Shown one piece after another: positions 18,961 through 28,721 of a stretch of 40,478 bases of DNA; positions within the stretch are counted from its first letter, which is position 1; every line of letters starts with the position of its first letter. Made by a program: the position numbers and the translations under genes. The notes below the pieces were generated by a model. The model was not told the origin of the DNA, did no database searches, and saw only the letters and a list, made by a program, of their open reading frames with translations. The DNA is from Mucilaginibacter sp. (GTDB taxonomy: Bacteria > Bacteroidota > Bacteroidia > Sphingobacteriales > Sphingobacteriaceae). Location of the stretch: the NCBI GenBank assembly GCA_025929405.1, contig JAICMD010000003.1:1-40478 (forward strand), given 5' to 3'.

Positions 18961-20205
18961 ATGGAAATACAAGAAATAAAACAACGCTTTGGTATCATCG
19001 GCAACTCGCCGTTATTGAACCGGGCCATAAATATTGCTAACCAGGTAGCACCTACGGATATTTCGGTTTTAATAACCGGCGAAAGCGGCAGCGGTAAAGA
19101 GGTGTTTTCGCACATTATCCATCAAATGAGTCCGCGCAAGCATGGGCCGTTTATTGCGGTAAACTGCGGCGCTATTCCGGAGGGTACCATTGATTCGGAA
19201 CTGTTTGGACACGAAAAAGGAGCCTATACCGGTGCTGTGGGCGAACGTAAAGGTTATTTTGAAACCGTAAACGGCGGTACCATATTTTTAGATGAGATTG
19301 CCGAAATGCCGCTGGGTACACAAGCACGACTTCTGAGGGTTCTTGAGTCGGGCCAGTACATCAAGGTAGGTTCGTCAAAGGTTGAAAAAACCAATGTGCG
19401 TGTAATTGCCGCTACCAATGTAGATGTGTATGATGCGGTAAAGAATGGTAAATTCAGGGAAGACCTTTATTATCGTTTAAATACCGTTCCGTTAAGAATA
19501 CCGCCACTGCGCGACAGGAAGGAAGACATATACCTGCTATTCCGCAAGTTCACGGCCGATTTTACCGACAAATACCGCACACCACCTATTCAGTTAGACG
19601 ATGAGGCACAGCAGATGTTAATAAATTATTCGTGGCCGGGTAATGTTCGTCAGCTAAAAAATATGGCCGAGCAACTTGCCGTATTAGAGCGCGACCGTAT
19701 AATTACAGCGCAAACGTTGCTGACCTACATCCCGCAGGAAACAGGTGGGCGCAACCTGCCTATGCGTATTGATAGCCAGCCGAAAGAAGATTTTTCTGAA
19801 CGGGATATATTATACAAGGTTTTGTTTGATATGAAGCGTGACATGGTGGAACTTAAAAAGCTGGTAGCTGATATTATTGAACATGGCGGTGTTAGCGTAA
19901 ATACGGCGGCACATTCGCAAACTTTAAAGCAGTTGTACCGCGATGTAGAAATTCCCGGCAGCGCCGATCCGCAATTTACCTTGCAACAACCCGTTAATAC
20001 CGTTATAAATAATGGTGCCGATACCTTTAATCTAACGCATCATGACGCCCAGGAAGTAGAAGAATCATTATCATTGATTGAAAAGGAATCTGATCTGATA
20101 CGCAAGGCCCTTAAAAAGCACAAGGGCAAACGTAAACTGGCCGCTAATGAGCTGGGGATATCTGAAAGAACATTATACAGAAAAATAAAAGAACTTAACT
20201 TATAG
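18961..20205 (+). CDS. Sigma-54-dependent transcriptional activator (AAA+ plus Fis HTH, no N-terminal receiver)
   Basis: GESGSGKE Walker A, GAYTGA loop, GGTIFLDEIAEMP Walker B, Fis-type HTH at the C-terminus (LAANELGISERTLYRKIKEL). Confidence 0.93.
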   Translation: MEIQEIKQRFGIIGNSPLLNRAINIANQVAPTDISVLITGESGSGKEVFSHIIHQMSPRKHGPFIAVNCGAIPEGTIDSELFGHEKGAYTGAVGERKGYFETVNGGTIFLDEIAEMPLGTQARLLRVLESGQYIKVGSSKVEKTNVRVIAATNVDVYDAVKNGKFREDLYYRLNTVPLRIPPLRDRKEDIYLLFRKFTADFTDKYRTPPIQLDDEAQQMLINYSWPGNVRQLKNMAEQLAVLERDRIITAQTLLTYIPQETGGRNLPMRIDSQPKEDFSERDILYKVLFDMKRDMVELKKLVADIIEHGGVSVNTAAHSQTLKQLYRDVEIPGSADPQFTLQQPVNTVINNGADTFNLTHHDAQEVEESLSLIEKESDLIRKALKKHKGKRKLAANELGISERTLYRKIKELNL

Positions 20206-20210
20206 CAGGT

Positions 20211-20726
20211 ATGAAGAGATTTTTGGGGTTGATTATTATGTTGGGTTTTGTGGGATTACTTTGCCCCTCATGTTATACATTAAAAAGTAATGTAATACCG
20301 CCAGAGATGAACACCATTAACGTTGGTTATTTTGAAAATGATGCCCCGCTGGTAGTAAGTACGCTTAGCCAAACATTTACCGAGGCTTTAAAACAGCGTA
20401 TACGGTCAACCACGCGATTAAGCATCGTAACCAGCAAGGAGGATGCAAGCCTTACAGGTGCAATAACTGATTACCGTTATGCGCCAATATCCATCCAGGC
20501 CACCAATAGTAGTTCTGCTCCGCCAATTGCCGGTGCATCTGCCCTTACAATTACGGTAAGGGTTAAGTTTGTTTATGATGCCAATAAAAAGCTGAATTTT
20601 GAACAGTCGTTTAGCAAATCAATGAACTATACCGGCGACCTGGCAGCACAGGAACAAAATCTTATACAAGCTATCAGCAAACAACTGATAGACGATATTT
20701 TTAATACGGCCTTTAATAATTGGTAA
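20211..20726 (+). CDS. lptE: LptE family LPS-assembly lipoprotein
   Basis: Lipoprotein-like N-terminus (LLCPSCYTLKSNVIPPEMNTINVGYFEN) and position next to secG/groE. Confidence 0.8.
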   Translation: MKRFLGLIIMLGFVGLLCPSCYTLKSNVIPPEMNTINVGYFENDAPLVVSTLSQTFTEALKQRIRSTTRLSIVTSKEDASLTGAITDYRYAPISIQATNSSSAPPIAGASALTITVRVKFVYDANKKLNFEQSFSKSMNYTGDLAAQEQNLIQAISKQLIDDIFNTAFNNW

Positions 20727-20747
20727 CCATTTAGTAGCTTCAACGCA

Positions 20748-21917
20748 GTGGAACAACTGAACGATATAGATAATGGTTTATTATGGAAGGCGCTTGCCAA
20801 CCCTGCCGAAAATGCTGCGGGCGTTGCGGTGCTGGTTGATAAATATCCGCAAAGCGGATTGTTACGTGCCATGCTTGCAGGTAATGGTAATGAACGCAAT
20901 ATAAAACATGCCGCCGTCTATATTAATCCCACATCATTATGCAAAATAGTTAACGCGCCTGATACCCTGCCGGTTGTTTCGCAAAAACAAATTATATGGG
21001 CGGATGGTGCAAGTGACTTGCAAGTTGAGGAGAAAGCTGATGAGGTTATTGAAGAGCCTGTAGCTGAATACCACTTTGGCGAAGATATAAAACACGAAGA
21101 AGTTAATAATGAACCTGATGCTATTGTGACGTACCGTGAGGATATTGAGGATGATGTGTATGACGAGATAGTAAGTATTGAGGATATATATTTAGAACAG
21201 ATATCGGCACCTGCGAATCAGGAGTCTGATCCAATTGAAAAAACGGATGCGGCTGAAGAACCGGTGAGCCAAATACCCGAAAATGATCATTTTGTAATTG
21301 ATTCGGCATTTACGCAGGAGCAGCCGGATAATAACATTGTACCCGATGCGCCTGCTACAAAACCGGCTAAGTTGCATATTAACAATAACGATCTGTCGAG
21401 GTATAATGACGAGACAATGCCTTACAGCTTTATGTGGTGGTTGGATAAAACCCGTAAGGAATATGCCGGTACCTACCAGCCCTATGTTGTTTTTAATGCA
21501 GGCCCTGCCCAGCCACCACAAGTGGCCGAAAAACCGGAGGTTGATGAATTGCAACAACAGTATGTAGAAAGCATATTTAATTTAAATGCTATTGAAGAGT
21601 TGGAGCGTAGCACTTCTGTATCCAAAAAAGAAATAAAATTTGATACCAGTAAAAAGGAAGACCGTATTATTAAACGATTTATACAAGCCGAGCCGCAAAT
21701 AAAGCATCCAACCAATATAATGGATAACGAGAACAAGGCCCGGAGAAGCTCGGAAGATGCGGATGAATTTGTAACCGAAACTTTGGCGCGCATTTACACC
21801 GAGCAAATGCTGTATCAAAAGGCAATAAATGCCTACAAAAAATTGATGTTGAAATTCCCGGAAAAAAGCGTTTACTTTGCCGGTCAGATTGAACAGATAG
21901 AAAAGAAATCAAATTAA
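20748..21917 (+). CDS. Hypothetical protein with acidic, probably disordered centre and TPR-like C-terminus
   Basis: GTG start at 20748; C-terminal ETLARIYTEQMLYQKAINAYKKLMLKFPEKSVYFAGQIEQIEK. Confidence 0.75.
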   Translation: MEQLNDIDNGLLWKALANPAENAAGVAVLVDKYPQSGLLRAMLAGNGNERNIKHAAVYINPTSLCKIVNAPDTLPVVSQKQIIWADGASDLQVEEKADEVIEEPVAEYHFGEDIKHEEVNNEPDAIVTYREDIEDDVYDEIVSIEDIYLEQISAPANQESDPIEKTDAAEEPVSQIPENDHFVIDSAFTQEQPDNNIVPDAPATKPAKLHINNNDLSRYNDETMPYSFMWWLDKTRKEYAGTYQPYVVFNAGPAQPPQVAEKPEVDELQQQYVESIFNLNAIEELERSTSVSKKEIKFDTSKKEDRIIKRFIQAEPQIKHPTNIMDNENKARRSSEDADEFVTETLARIYTEQMLYQKAINAYKKLMLKFPEKSVYFAGQIEQIEKKSN

Positions 21918-21924
21918 TATAAAA

Positions 21925-22290
21925 ATGTATTTAGTTTTAATAATCATATCCATTATTGTATGCTTCCTGTTAGGGGCTATTGTGTTGATACAAAATCCTA
22001 AAGGCGGTGGCCTTACTTCTAACTTTTCAAGTCAGTCGCAACTAATGGGTGTACAAAAAACCGGCGATTTTTTAGAAAAAGGCACCTGGGTATTGGCCAT
22101 AGGCTTAATGGTACTAACGCTTTTAATTAATATAGCTGTAAAAAGTGGCGTATCATCAGACGGTGCTGCAGGCGCAAAGTACCAGGAGCAAATTAATAAA
22201 TCATTAAAGGCTCCGGCATCAGCACCATCGGCAGCGCCTTTGTTGCCAGGTACAACACCTGCAAGTACAACACCTGCTCCAAAAAAGTAA
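21925..22290 (+). CDS. secG: Preprotein translocase subunit SecG
   Basis: LLGAIVLIQNPKGGGLTSNFSSQSQLMGVQKTGDFLEKGTWVLA motif and two TM segments. Confidence 0.93.
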   Translation: MYLVLIIISIIVCFLLGAIVLIQNPKGGGLTSNFSSQSQLMGVQKTGDFLEKGTWVLAIGLMVLTLLINIAVKSGVSSDGAAGAKYQEQINKSLKAPASAPSAAPLLPGTTPASTTPAPKK

Positions 22291-22312
22291 TTAATTAACC
22301 AATTATATTATT

Positions 22313-22337
22313 AAGGCCCGGAACATATCCGGGCCTT
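22313..22337 (+). terminator. Intrinsic terminator after secG
   Basis: AAGGCCCGGA-acata-TCCGGGCCTT followed by a T-rich tract. Confidence 0.85.
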
Positions 22338-22539
22338 GTTTGTTTTATATTTGTACTGACACGTTGGCACTTAACATTAAGCCATTGTAAACCATTAAAA
22401 CATCCGGTTACATAAATCTGACAATACAACAGTTATCCATGTCAATAAAGGCATTTTATGTCGGTTGGCATAATTGATGATGAGGGCAAGCGTAAACACA
22501 AACTTTTTTATAAACTCAAAAAAAAAGAAATATATAACT

Positions 22540-22833
22540 ATGTCATTAAAAATTAAACCGAGCGCAGACAGGGTAGTAGTTGAAGCTGCCGCTGCAGAAG
22601 AGAAGACCGCTTCAGGCATCATTATTCCTGATACGGCTAAAGAAAAACCTCAAAAAGGAACTATCGTAGCCGTTGGTCCGGGTAAATATGCTGATGTATC
22701 AGGGGTACTTATACCTATGGCTTACAAAGTAGGCGACGATGTTTTATATGGAAAATATGCAGGTACCGAAATTACTGTTGAAGGTAAAGAGTACCTTATA
22801 ATGCGCGAATCTGATATTCTTGCAACGCTTTAA
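22540..22833 (+). CDS. groES: Co-chaperonin GroES
   Basis: [51 protein letters not shown] at 22540 preferred over the track start. Confidence 0.97.
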   Translation: MSLKIKPSADRVVVEAAAAEEKTASGIIIPDTAKEKPQKGTIVAVGPGKYADVSGVLIPMAYKVGDDVLYGKYAGTEITVEGKEYLIMRESDILATL

Positions 22834-22945
22834 TTAATGTAAAGTTGGGTAAAGTTATAAAGGTTGAAGTAGTTCAAAACTATAACATTACAACCCTTAA
22901 CAACAATTAAAACATAATTACTAACTCAAAAATTTAAAAAACACA

Positions 22946-24577
22946 ATGTCAAAACAAGTTAAATATAATGTTGAAGCGCGTGATGCCTTAAAAAGAGGTG
23001 TTGATGTTTTAGCAAACGCAGTAAAAGTTACTTTAGGCCCTAAAGGACGTAATGTAATTATTGATAAAAAATTTGGTTCGCCGGCAATTACCAAAGATGG
23101 TGTAACTGTAGCAAAAGAAATTGAGTTAAAAGACTCATTAGAGAATATGGGTGCCCAAATGGTTAAAGAAGTTGCCTCAAAAACTGCTGATATAGCAGGT
23201 GACGGTACCACTACTGCAACTGTATTGGCACAGGCTATTGTAACTGCCGGTATTAAAAACGTAGCAGCAGGTGCTAACCCTATGGATTTAAAACGCGGTA
23301 TTGACAAAGCTGTTACTGCAGTGGTTGAAAATTTAAGAACACAATCACAAACCGTAGGCGAAGACAATAACAAAATAAAACAGGTTGCTGCAATATCAGC
23401 CAATAATGATGAGTTGATAGGTTCATTAATTGCTGATGCAATGGGTAAAGTTGGTAAAGACGGTGTTATAACTGTTGAAGAAGCTAAAGGTACTGAAACC
23501 GAAGTTAAAACTGTAGAAGGTATGCAGTTTGACCGTGGTTACCTGTCGGCTTACTTTGTTACCAATACTGATAAAATGGAAGCAGAACTGGAAAATCCTT
23601 ATGTGCTTATCTACGACAAAAAAATATCTTCAATGAAGGAATTACTACCTATTTTGGAGAAACAGGTACAAACAGGCAAACCATTATTGATCATTTCTGA
23701 AGATTTGGACGGCGAGGCTTTATCAACTTTAGTGGTAAACAAAATCCGTGGTTCACTGAAAGTTGCTGCTGTTAAAGCACCCGGCTTTGGCGATCGTCGT
23801 AAAGCTATGTTAGAAGACATTGCTACCCTTACAGGTGGTACTGTAATATCAGAAGAGCAAGGTTACAAACTGGAAAATGCCGACCTGAGCTACTTAGGTA
23901 CTGCAGAGAAAGTAGTTGTTGATAAAGACAATACTACTATCATCAACGGCGGTGGCCAGTCAGAAAATATCAAAGGCCGCGTTAATCAGATCAAATCTCA
24001 GATGGAAACTACAACATCTGATTATGATAAAGAAAAATTGCAGGAGCGTTTAGCTAAGTTAGCAGGCGGCGTGGCTGTATTATATGTTGGTGCAGCTACC
24101 GAGGTTGAAATGAAAGAGAAAAAAGACCGTGTTGACGATGCATTACATGCAACCCGTGCCGCTGTTGAAGAAGGTATAGTTGCAGGTGGTGGTGTTGCCT
24201 TTATCCGCGCGGTTGAAGCTTTGGCTAATTTAAAAGGTGATAACGAGGACGAAAATACTGGTATCCAGATTATCCGTCGTGCTATTGAAGAACCATTGCG
24301 TCAAATTTGCGAAAATGCAGGTATTGAAGGTTCAATTGTAGTGCAAAAAGTAAAAGAAGGCAAAGCCGATTTTGGTTACAATGCACGTACTGATAAATAC
24401 GAAAACTTAATTGGTGCCGGTGTAATTGATCCAACCAAGGTAAGCCGTGTAGCTTTAGAGAACGCAGCTTCAATTGCTTCGATGTTGTTAACAACCGAGT
24501 GTGTATTGGCTGATGATCCTGAAGAAGCACCAGCAGGCCCACCAATGGGCGGCGGCGGCATGGGTGGTATGATGTAA
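22946..24577 (+). CDS. groEL: Chaperonin GroEL
   Basis: Full-length 543 aa, [34 protein letters not shown]-terminal GGMGGMM. Confidence 0.98.
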   Translation: MSKQVKYNVEARDALKRGVDVLANAVKVTLGPKGRNVIIDKKFGSPAITKDGVTVAKEIELKDSLENMGAQMVKEVASKTADIAGDGTTTATVLAQAIVTAGIKNVAAGANPMDLKRGIDKAVTAVVENLRTQSQTVGEDNNKIKQVAAISANNDELIGSLIADAMGKVGKDGVITVEEAKGTETEVKTVEGMQFDRGYLSAYFVTNTDKMEAELENPYVLIYDKKISSMKELLPILEKQVQTGKPLLIISEDLDGEALSTLVVNKIRGSLKVAAVKAPGFGDRRKAMLEDIATLTGGTVISEEQGYKLENADLSYLGTAEKVVVDKDNTTIINGGGQSENIKGRVNQIKSQMETTTSDYDKEKLQERLAKLAGGVAVLYVGAATEVEMKEKKDRVDDALHATRAAVEEGIVAGGGVAFIRAVEALANLKGDNEDENTGIQIIRRAIEEPLRQICENAGIEGSIVVQKVKEGKADFGYNARTDKYENLIGAGVIDPTKVSRVALENAASIASMLLTTECVLADDPEEAPAGPPMGGGGMGGMM

Positions 24578-24610
24578 GCCCCCGGCCCTTTAAAGAGGAA
24601 TATATAAATA

Positions 24611-24647
24611 AAAAACCCTTGTATGCAAAAGCATACAAGGGTTTTTT
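24611..24647. terminator. Intrinsic terminator shared by groEL and the convergent TPR-like gene
   Basis: AAAAACCCTTGTATGC-aaaa-GCATACAAGGGTTTTT. Confidence 0.88.
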
Positions 24648-24786
24648 ATTGCACCATCTGTTGTAACGTTATTAACTGTTGTTTTTTCATTTCAGAAAAG
24701 TCAGACAACGCAATCCAACTATTGAACATGCCAAAATACCAATCGGTAATTTTACCATTTACCATAATATCATTAGTAAACTTGTT
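24646..24786 (-). pseudogene. Out-of-frame C-terminal remainder of the 24759..25547 gene
   Basis: Minus-strand -1 frame reads NKFTNDIMVNGKITDWYFGMFNSWIALSDFSEMKKQQLITLQQMVQ*, ending at the terminator. Confidence 0.7.
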
Positions 24787-25547
24787 TTTATTTGCTCAAA
24801 CAAAAGCGGATTTGCCAAATATTGTGCAACTGATGATAGATAGTTTTTTACAAGCATCTCTCGTTTTGAATAACTATTAACAGTGGGTTTGTTCAATATT
24901 TCAATTGCAGTGGCAGGTTTTTCGGCCATTAATAAAACTTCGGCGTAGTCAAGCATAAATGTTGGTTGCATTAATATATTCCGTTTAATATTTTGATCAA
25001 CAACAAGCTGATAGGTTATTACCGCACTATCTATCAGTTGATGATAACGCATCTCATTATGCAACTGTTTATATAAAATAGCAGCCTGTTGTATGCTGCC
25101 GAGGCCAGGGCACATGTTATTTTTTAAAAAAAATAAATGAGTTTTTGCAGCTTCTTCCAATTGACCTAAAGCATATTCTGCATTTGCTTTATTAATTTTT
25201 ACCCAGTTGGTAATGTTGATATTGTGTTTATCGTTCTTAATTTCCTTAGCTATAAAGCGGTTAAAATCATTAATTGCCCCTTTGTAGTCAGATAATTTAA
25301 AGCGGGCCTCACCAATTTGCTCCCATAGTACATTTTTATTGTAGGCATTACTATCTAATAGTATAGCTTGTTGAGCATTCTCAACTATTTTGGGCCAATT
25401 TTGCTGGTAATAAAGCGCCCGGATATTCCTGGTTAGCATTGTGGCACGGTCACTTGGCGATAAATTATCATTTTGCGACTGGGCAAACGTACTATTCGAT
25501 AATACGATTAATATTACCGCTAAAAGTTTTGAGAAAGGTTTAAGCAT
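24759..25547 (-). CDS. Secreted TPR-like protein, apparently truncated by a frameshift at its 3' end
   Basis: Signal peptide MLKPFSKLLAVILIVLSNSTFAQ; helical-repeat body; annotated C-terminus (TSLLMILW) looks out of frame. Confidence 0.75.
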   Translation of the reverse strand: MLKPFSKLLAVILIVLSNSTFAQSQNDNLSPSDRATMLTRNIRALYYQQNWPKIVENAQQAILLDSNAYNKNVLWEQIGEARFKLSDYKGAINDFNRFIAKEIKNDKHNINITNWVKINKANAEYALGQLEEAAKTHLFFLKNNMCPGLGSIQQAAILYKQLHNEMRYHQLIDSAVITYQLVVDQNIKRNILMQPTFMLDYAEVLLMAEKPATAIEILNKPTVNSYSKREMLVKNYLSSVAQYLANPLLFEQIKTSLLMILW

Positions 25548-25760
25548 TATTAAAGTTATAAAATATCCTAAATAATTTGTATTTAATTATATACAGCAAA
25601 TTTTCAATACTACACACTTCGGTTTTGTCAATTCATAGTAAACTGACGGTCATCAGTTAATCAAATGATTAATTTCATAATATCCGTGCTACAATTAACC
25701 ATATTTTTGTGTACTGATCTTATTATTTAAAAAAGGCACAACAATTGAATATACTATTAT

Positions 25761-25862
25761 ATGAAACATTTAACAGCTACAACAAAACATCTCCGTTTAA
25801 CCTTAGTGGATTGGGTGTTATTTAAAGGTCCTGAACTGTTTATAACTATTTACGGAAAATAA
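25761..25862 (+). CDS. Possible small ORF (33 aa, MKHLTATTKHLRLTLVDWVLFKGPELFITIYGK)
   Basis: Intergenic ORF downstream of a TATTTTTG match at 25702-25709 and upstream of mscS; no homology evidence. Confidence 0.2.
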   Translation: MKHLTATTKHLRLTLVDWVLFKGPELFITIYGK

Positions 25863-25888
25863 TAATTAGTAACTTCGTGACTCTAAAC

Positions 25889-26674
25889 ATGAAGCTACAG
25901 GAATTATATGATCTGGCCTATAAATGGCTTTTAATAAACGGCTCAAAACTAATAATAGGCTTAATAGTATTATTAGTAGGGTTAAGGCTCATTAAAACAT
26001 TCACGCTGCGTATTCGCGCACGCATGAGCCGCCGAAAAGTACACTCTTCATTACAACCATTTTTTCTTAGCCTTGCAATTACCGCATTATATGTATTGCT
26101 TATAATATTGGTATTAAATATTGTTGGCTTCCCACTGGCTGTATTTAGTACTATTTTGGGCGGCTTCACTGTTGCCGTTGGCCTTGCACTTTCGGGTACT
26201 TTTCAAAACTTTGCGGGTGGAGTATTAATATTATTATTAAAACCTTTTGAGCTTGATGACAATATTGTTGCCCAGGGACAGGAGGGCAAGGTAACGTCCA
26301 TACAAATATTTTATACTGTATTAATTACTGCCGATAATAAAACCATCATTATTCCTAACGGCAAGCTTTTTAACGAGGTAATAGTAAACATCACCCGCGA
26401 AGGTAAACGCCGTCTTGATTTTGAAGTACGTTTAGGTTACTATGTAGATATTGACCAGGTAAAGGAAATTATGCTGGAGACTGTAAAATCTACTACAGGT
26501 ATATTGGCTGATCCATCAAACCGTGTAGGCATAATTGCACTGGAAGTTGATTCGATACGTTTTGCAGTAAATGTATGGGTGCAGCCTGCCAACTTTTTAA
26601 CTACCAAAATAGCCCTGCAGGAAAACATCCTTAAAAATTTAAAAGCTGCAGGGGTAAGGTTGTTAGGGACTTGA
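25889..26674 (+). CDS. MscS family mechanosensitive ion channel
   Basis: Three-TM N-terminus, VGLALSGTFQNFAGGVLILLLKPFELDDNI pore/beta-domain signature. Confidence 0.93.
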   Translation: MKLQELYDLAYKWLLINGSKLIIGLIVLLVGLRLIKTFTLRIRARMSRRKVHSSLQPFFLSLAITALYVLLIILVLNIVGFPLAVFSTILGGFTVAVGLALSGTFQNFAGGVLILLLKPFELDDNIVAQGQEGKVTSIQIFYTVLITADNKTIIIPNGKLFNEVIVNITREGKRRLDFEVRLGYYVDIDQVKEIMLETVKSTTGILADPSNRVGIIALEVDSIRFAVNVWVQPANFLTTKIALQENILKNLKAAGVRLLGT

Positions 26675-26677
26675 TAG

Positions 26678-27394
26678 CTATATAATTTCCATATCGAATA
26701 ACTCAGCAATATGCTGCTGCAATTTTTGCTGTACCTCCTGCATATCCATTTCACGGCCCAATTCCTTTTGCAGTGTTGTTACCGCCTTATCAGTAATGCC
26801 ACAGGCTACAATGTTATTAAAATAGTTCAGGTCGGCATTTACATTAAGCGCCAGGCCATGCATAGTAACCCAGCGGCTGCAGCGTACACCCATGGCGCAA
26901 ATTTTACGCGCGTTTGCATTGTCGCTATCAAACCAAACGCCTGTATAGCCCTCATACCTGCCAGCCTCTAATCCATAATCGGCAAGGGTTAAAATTACGG
27001 CTTCTTCCAATGTGCGCAGGTAGCGGTGTATATCGGTGAAAAAATTATCAAGATCAAGTATTGGGTAGCAAACCAGTTGCCCCGGGCCATGATAGGTAAT
27101 ATCACCGCCGCGGTTTATAGGATAATAAACGGCGTTTTTTTCTTTCAATCCAGCATCATCCAGCAATAGGTTTTCGGGATTACCGCTTTTTCCTAAAGTA
27201 TATACATGGGGATGCTGGCAAAATATTAAATAATTGGGAGTGATAATATTGTCGGTATTTTCGCCGGCTGTTTGTTTTTCGCGCAGGGTTATCTTTAACT
27301 TAACCGTCTCGGCAAATATGGCTTCCTGTTTATCCCAGGCTTCTTTATAATCAATCAGGCCCCAGTCAAGCACCTGTACTTTTTTGTTTTTCAT
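26678..27394 (-). CDS. lipB: Lipoyl(octanoyl) transferase LipB
   Basis: INRGGDITYHGPGQLVCYPILDL, GVWFDS, MHGLALNVNADLNYFNNIVACGI motifs. Confidence 0.95.
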   Translation of the reverse strand: MKNKKVQVLDWGLIDYKEAWDKQEAIFAETVKLKITLREKQTAGENTDNIITPNYLIFCQHPHVYTLGKSGNPENLLLDDAGLKEKNAVYYPINRGGDITYHGPGQLVCYPILDLDNFFTDIHRYLRTLEEAVILTLADYGLEAGRYEGYTGVWFDSDNANARKICAMGVRCSRWVTMHGLALNVNADLNYFNNIVACGITDKAVTTLQKELGREMDMQEVQQKLQQHIAELFDMEII

Positions 27395-28029
27395 CCCTTC
27401 ACGTATCCAATCATATAATCTTCGTATTTCAAATAGCCTACTTTATAATCAATTGCCACATCAGCTTTTTGCAGGCGGGCGGTAACTGTGCCCTCATCAG
27501 CATAGGTAAATGGCTGTAATGAAATGTTGTCTAAAAACGAAACAGCCTTTTGTCCATAGCATTTATAAATGGCTTCTTTAGCGCACCAGCACACATATAG
27601 TTGCTGGATTTTATTATCTGTGTCAATTGCAGCCAGTTCCTGCTGACTCATAAATTTATGGGCAATACGTTCAACTTTTTCTTTTACATTTTCAATGTCA
27701 ATACCTACAGGGCCGTTTTTGCTGATCATTACCGCGGCATAATCAAACGAATGGCTAAAAGAGATATGGTAAGGCATCGAAACCAGGTAAGGCTTGCCAT
27801 GTTCATCAACCTTGCAATCAATATAATCATCGGTCAGCAACATTTTACGCAGCAACACACGTGTACCCAGCCAGTGCAGGTGGCGTTTGCCATTGCTTAT
27901 CTGGTCAATAAAGGTTTTTTCGTCGTCGTCTAACTGTAGTTGGCTGTATAACTCGTTTGCCTGCTCTTCTATCTTCCATAAAGCAAACTCCGTATCATCA
28001 TCAACCCGTTGCCGGTATGCTATTGCCAT
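27391..28029 (-). CDS. 4'-phosphopantetheinyl transferase superfamily protein
   Basis: PVGIDIENV, SHSFDYAAVMIS and WCAKEAIYKCYG motifs; the start could also be 28056. Confidence 0.9.
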   Translation of the reverse strand: MAIAYRQRVDDDTEFALWKIEEQANELYSQLQLDDDEKTFIDQISNGKRHLHWLGTRVLLRKMLLTDDYIDCKVDEHGKPYLVSMPYHISFSHSFDYAAVMISKNGPVGIDIENVKEKVERIAHKFMSQQELAAIDTDNKIQQLYVCWCAKEAIYKCYGQKAVSFLDNISLQPFTYADEGTVTARLQKADVAIDYKVGYLKYEDYMIGYVKG

Positions 28030-28100
28030 AGGGTAAAATTGCAAAAAGGATGGCAAACTTATGTCAATTAATTCTAAATTTAGGCCTCACAATACTCAGC

Positions 28101-28637
28101 ATGATCTTATCTGATAAACGTATTCTCGAAGAAATTGAAAAAGGCCATATTATTATTGAACCTTTTAAACGCGAGTGCCTGGGTACCAACTCGTACGATG
28201 TGCATTTGGGCAAGCACTTGGCCACTTATCGCAACCGGGTGCTTGATGCCAAAGTACATAACGAGATTGATAGCTTTGAGATACCTAAAGAGGGGTTTAT
28301 ATTGCAACCCAATACACTGTATTTGGGAGTAACTATGGAGTATACCGAAACCCATAAACACATCCCGTTTCTGGAAGGTAAATCAAGTACGGGCAGGCTG
28401 GGCATTGATATACATGCCACAGCCGGTAAAGGCGATGTTGGCTTTTGCAACACCTGGACGCTTGAAATATCATGCTCGCAGCCGGTAAAGGTTTATCATG
28501 GCATGCCCATTGGCCAATTAATATATTTTGTGGTTGAAGGCGATATAGAAACGCTTTATAATAAAAAGGATAACGCTAAATATAATAACCCTACCACCCG
28601 CCCTGTAGAAAGCATGATGTGGAAGAATAAATTTTAG
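28101..28637 (+). CDS. dcd: dCTP deaminase
   Basis: MILSDKRILEEIEKGHIIIEPF, LEGKSSTGRLGIDIHATAGKGDVGF; ATG at 28101 preferred over the track start. Confidence 0.95.
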   Translation: MILSDKRILEEIEKGHIIIEPFKRECLGTNSYDVHLGKHLATYRNRVLDAKVHNEIDSFEIPKEGFILQPNTLYLGVTMEYTETHKHIPFLEGKSSTGRLGIDIHATAGKGDVGFCNTWTLEISCSQPVKVYHGMPIGQLIYFVVEGDIETLYNKKDNAKYNNPTTRPVESMMWKNKF

Positions 28638-28691
28638 GCTTTTGTATCAATTATTTTAGTTGAAATCGATTACAATTAAGAAAATAGTTAA

Positions 28692-28699
28692 TATATTTG
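28692..28699 (+). promoter_or_regulatory. Candidate -7 element (TATATTTG) for the downstream plug-domain gene
   Basis: TAnnTTTG match 22 nt upstream of ATG 28722; no clear -33 element. Confidence 0.35.
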
Positions 28700-28721
28700 A
28701 TTAAAGCCAATAAAAGCCATC

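Noticed and set aside
22360-22380. Sigma-54-like promoter (TTGGCACTTAACATTA) upstream of groES
   Set aside because: Has the -24-like TTGGCAC but lacks the GC of the -12 element at the required spacing.
22291-22539. CIRCE/HrcA operator upstream of groES
   Set aside because: No TTAGCACTC-N9-GAGTGCTAA pattern found.
22921-23403. 160-aa minus-strand ORF opposite groEL
   Set aside because: Shadow ORF of a highly conserved gene; composition reflects groEL codons on the other strand.
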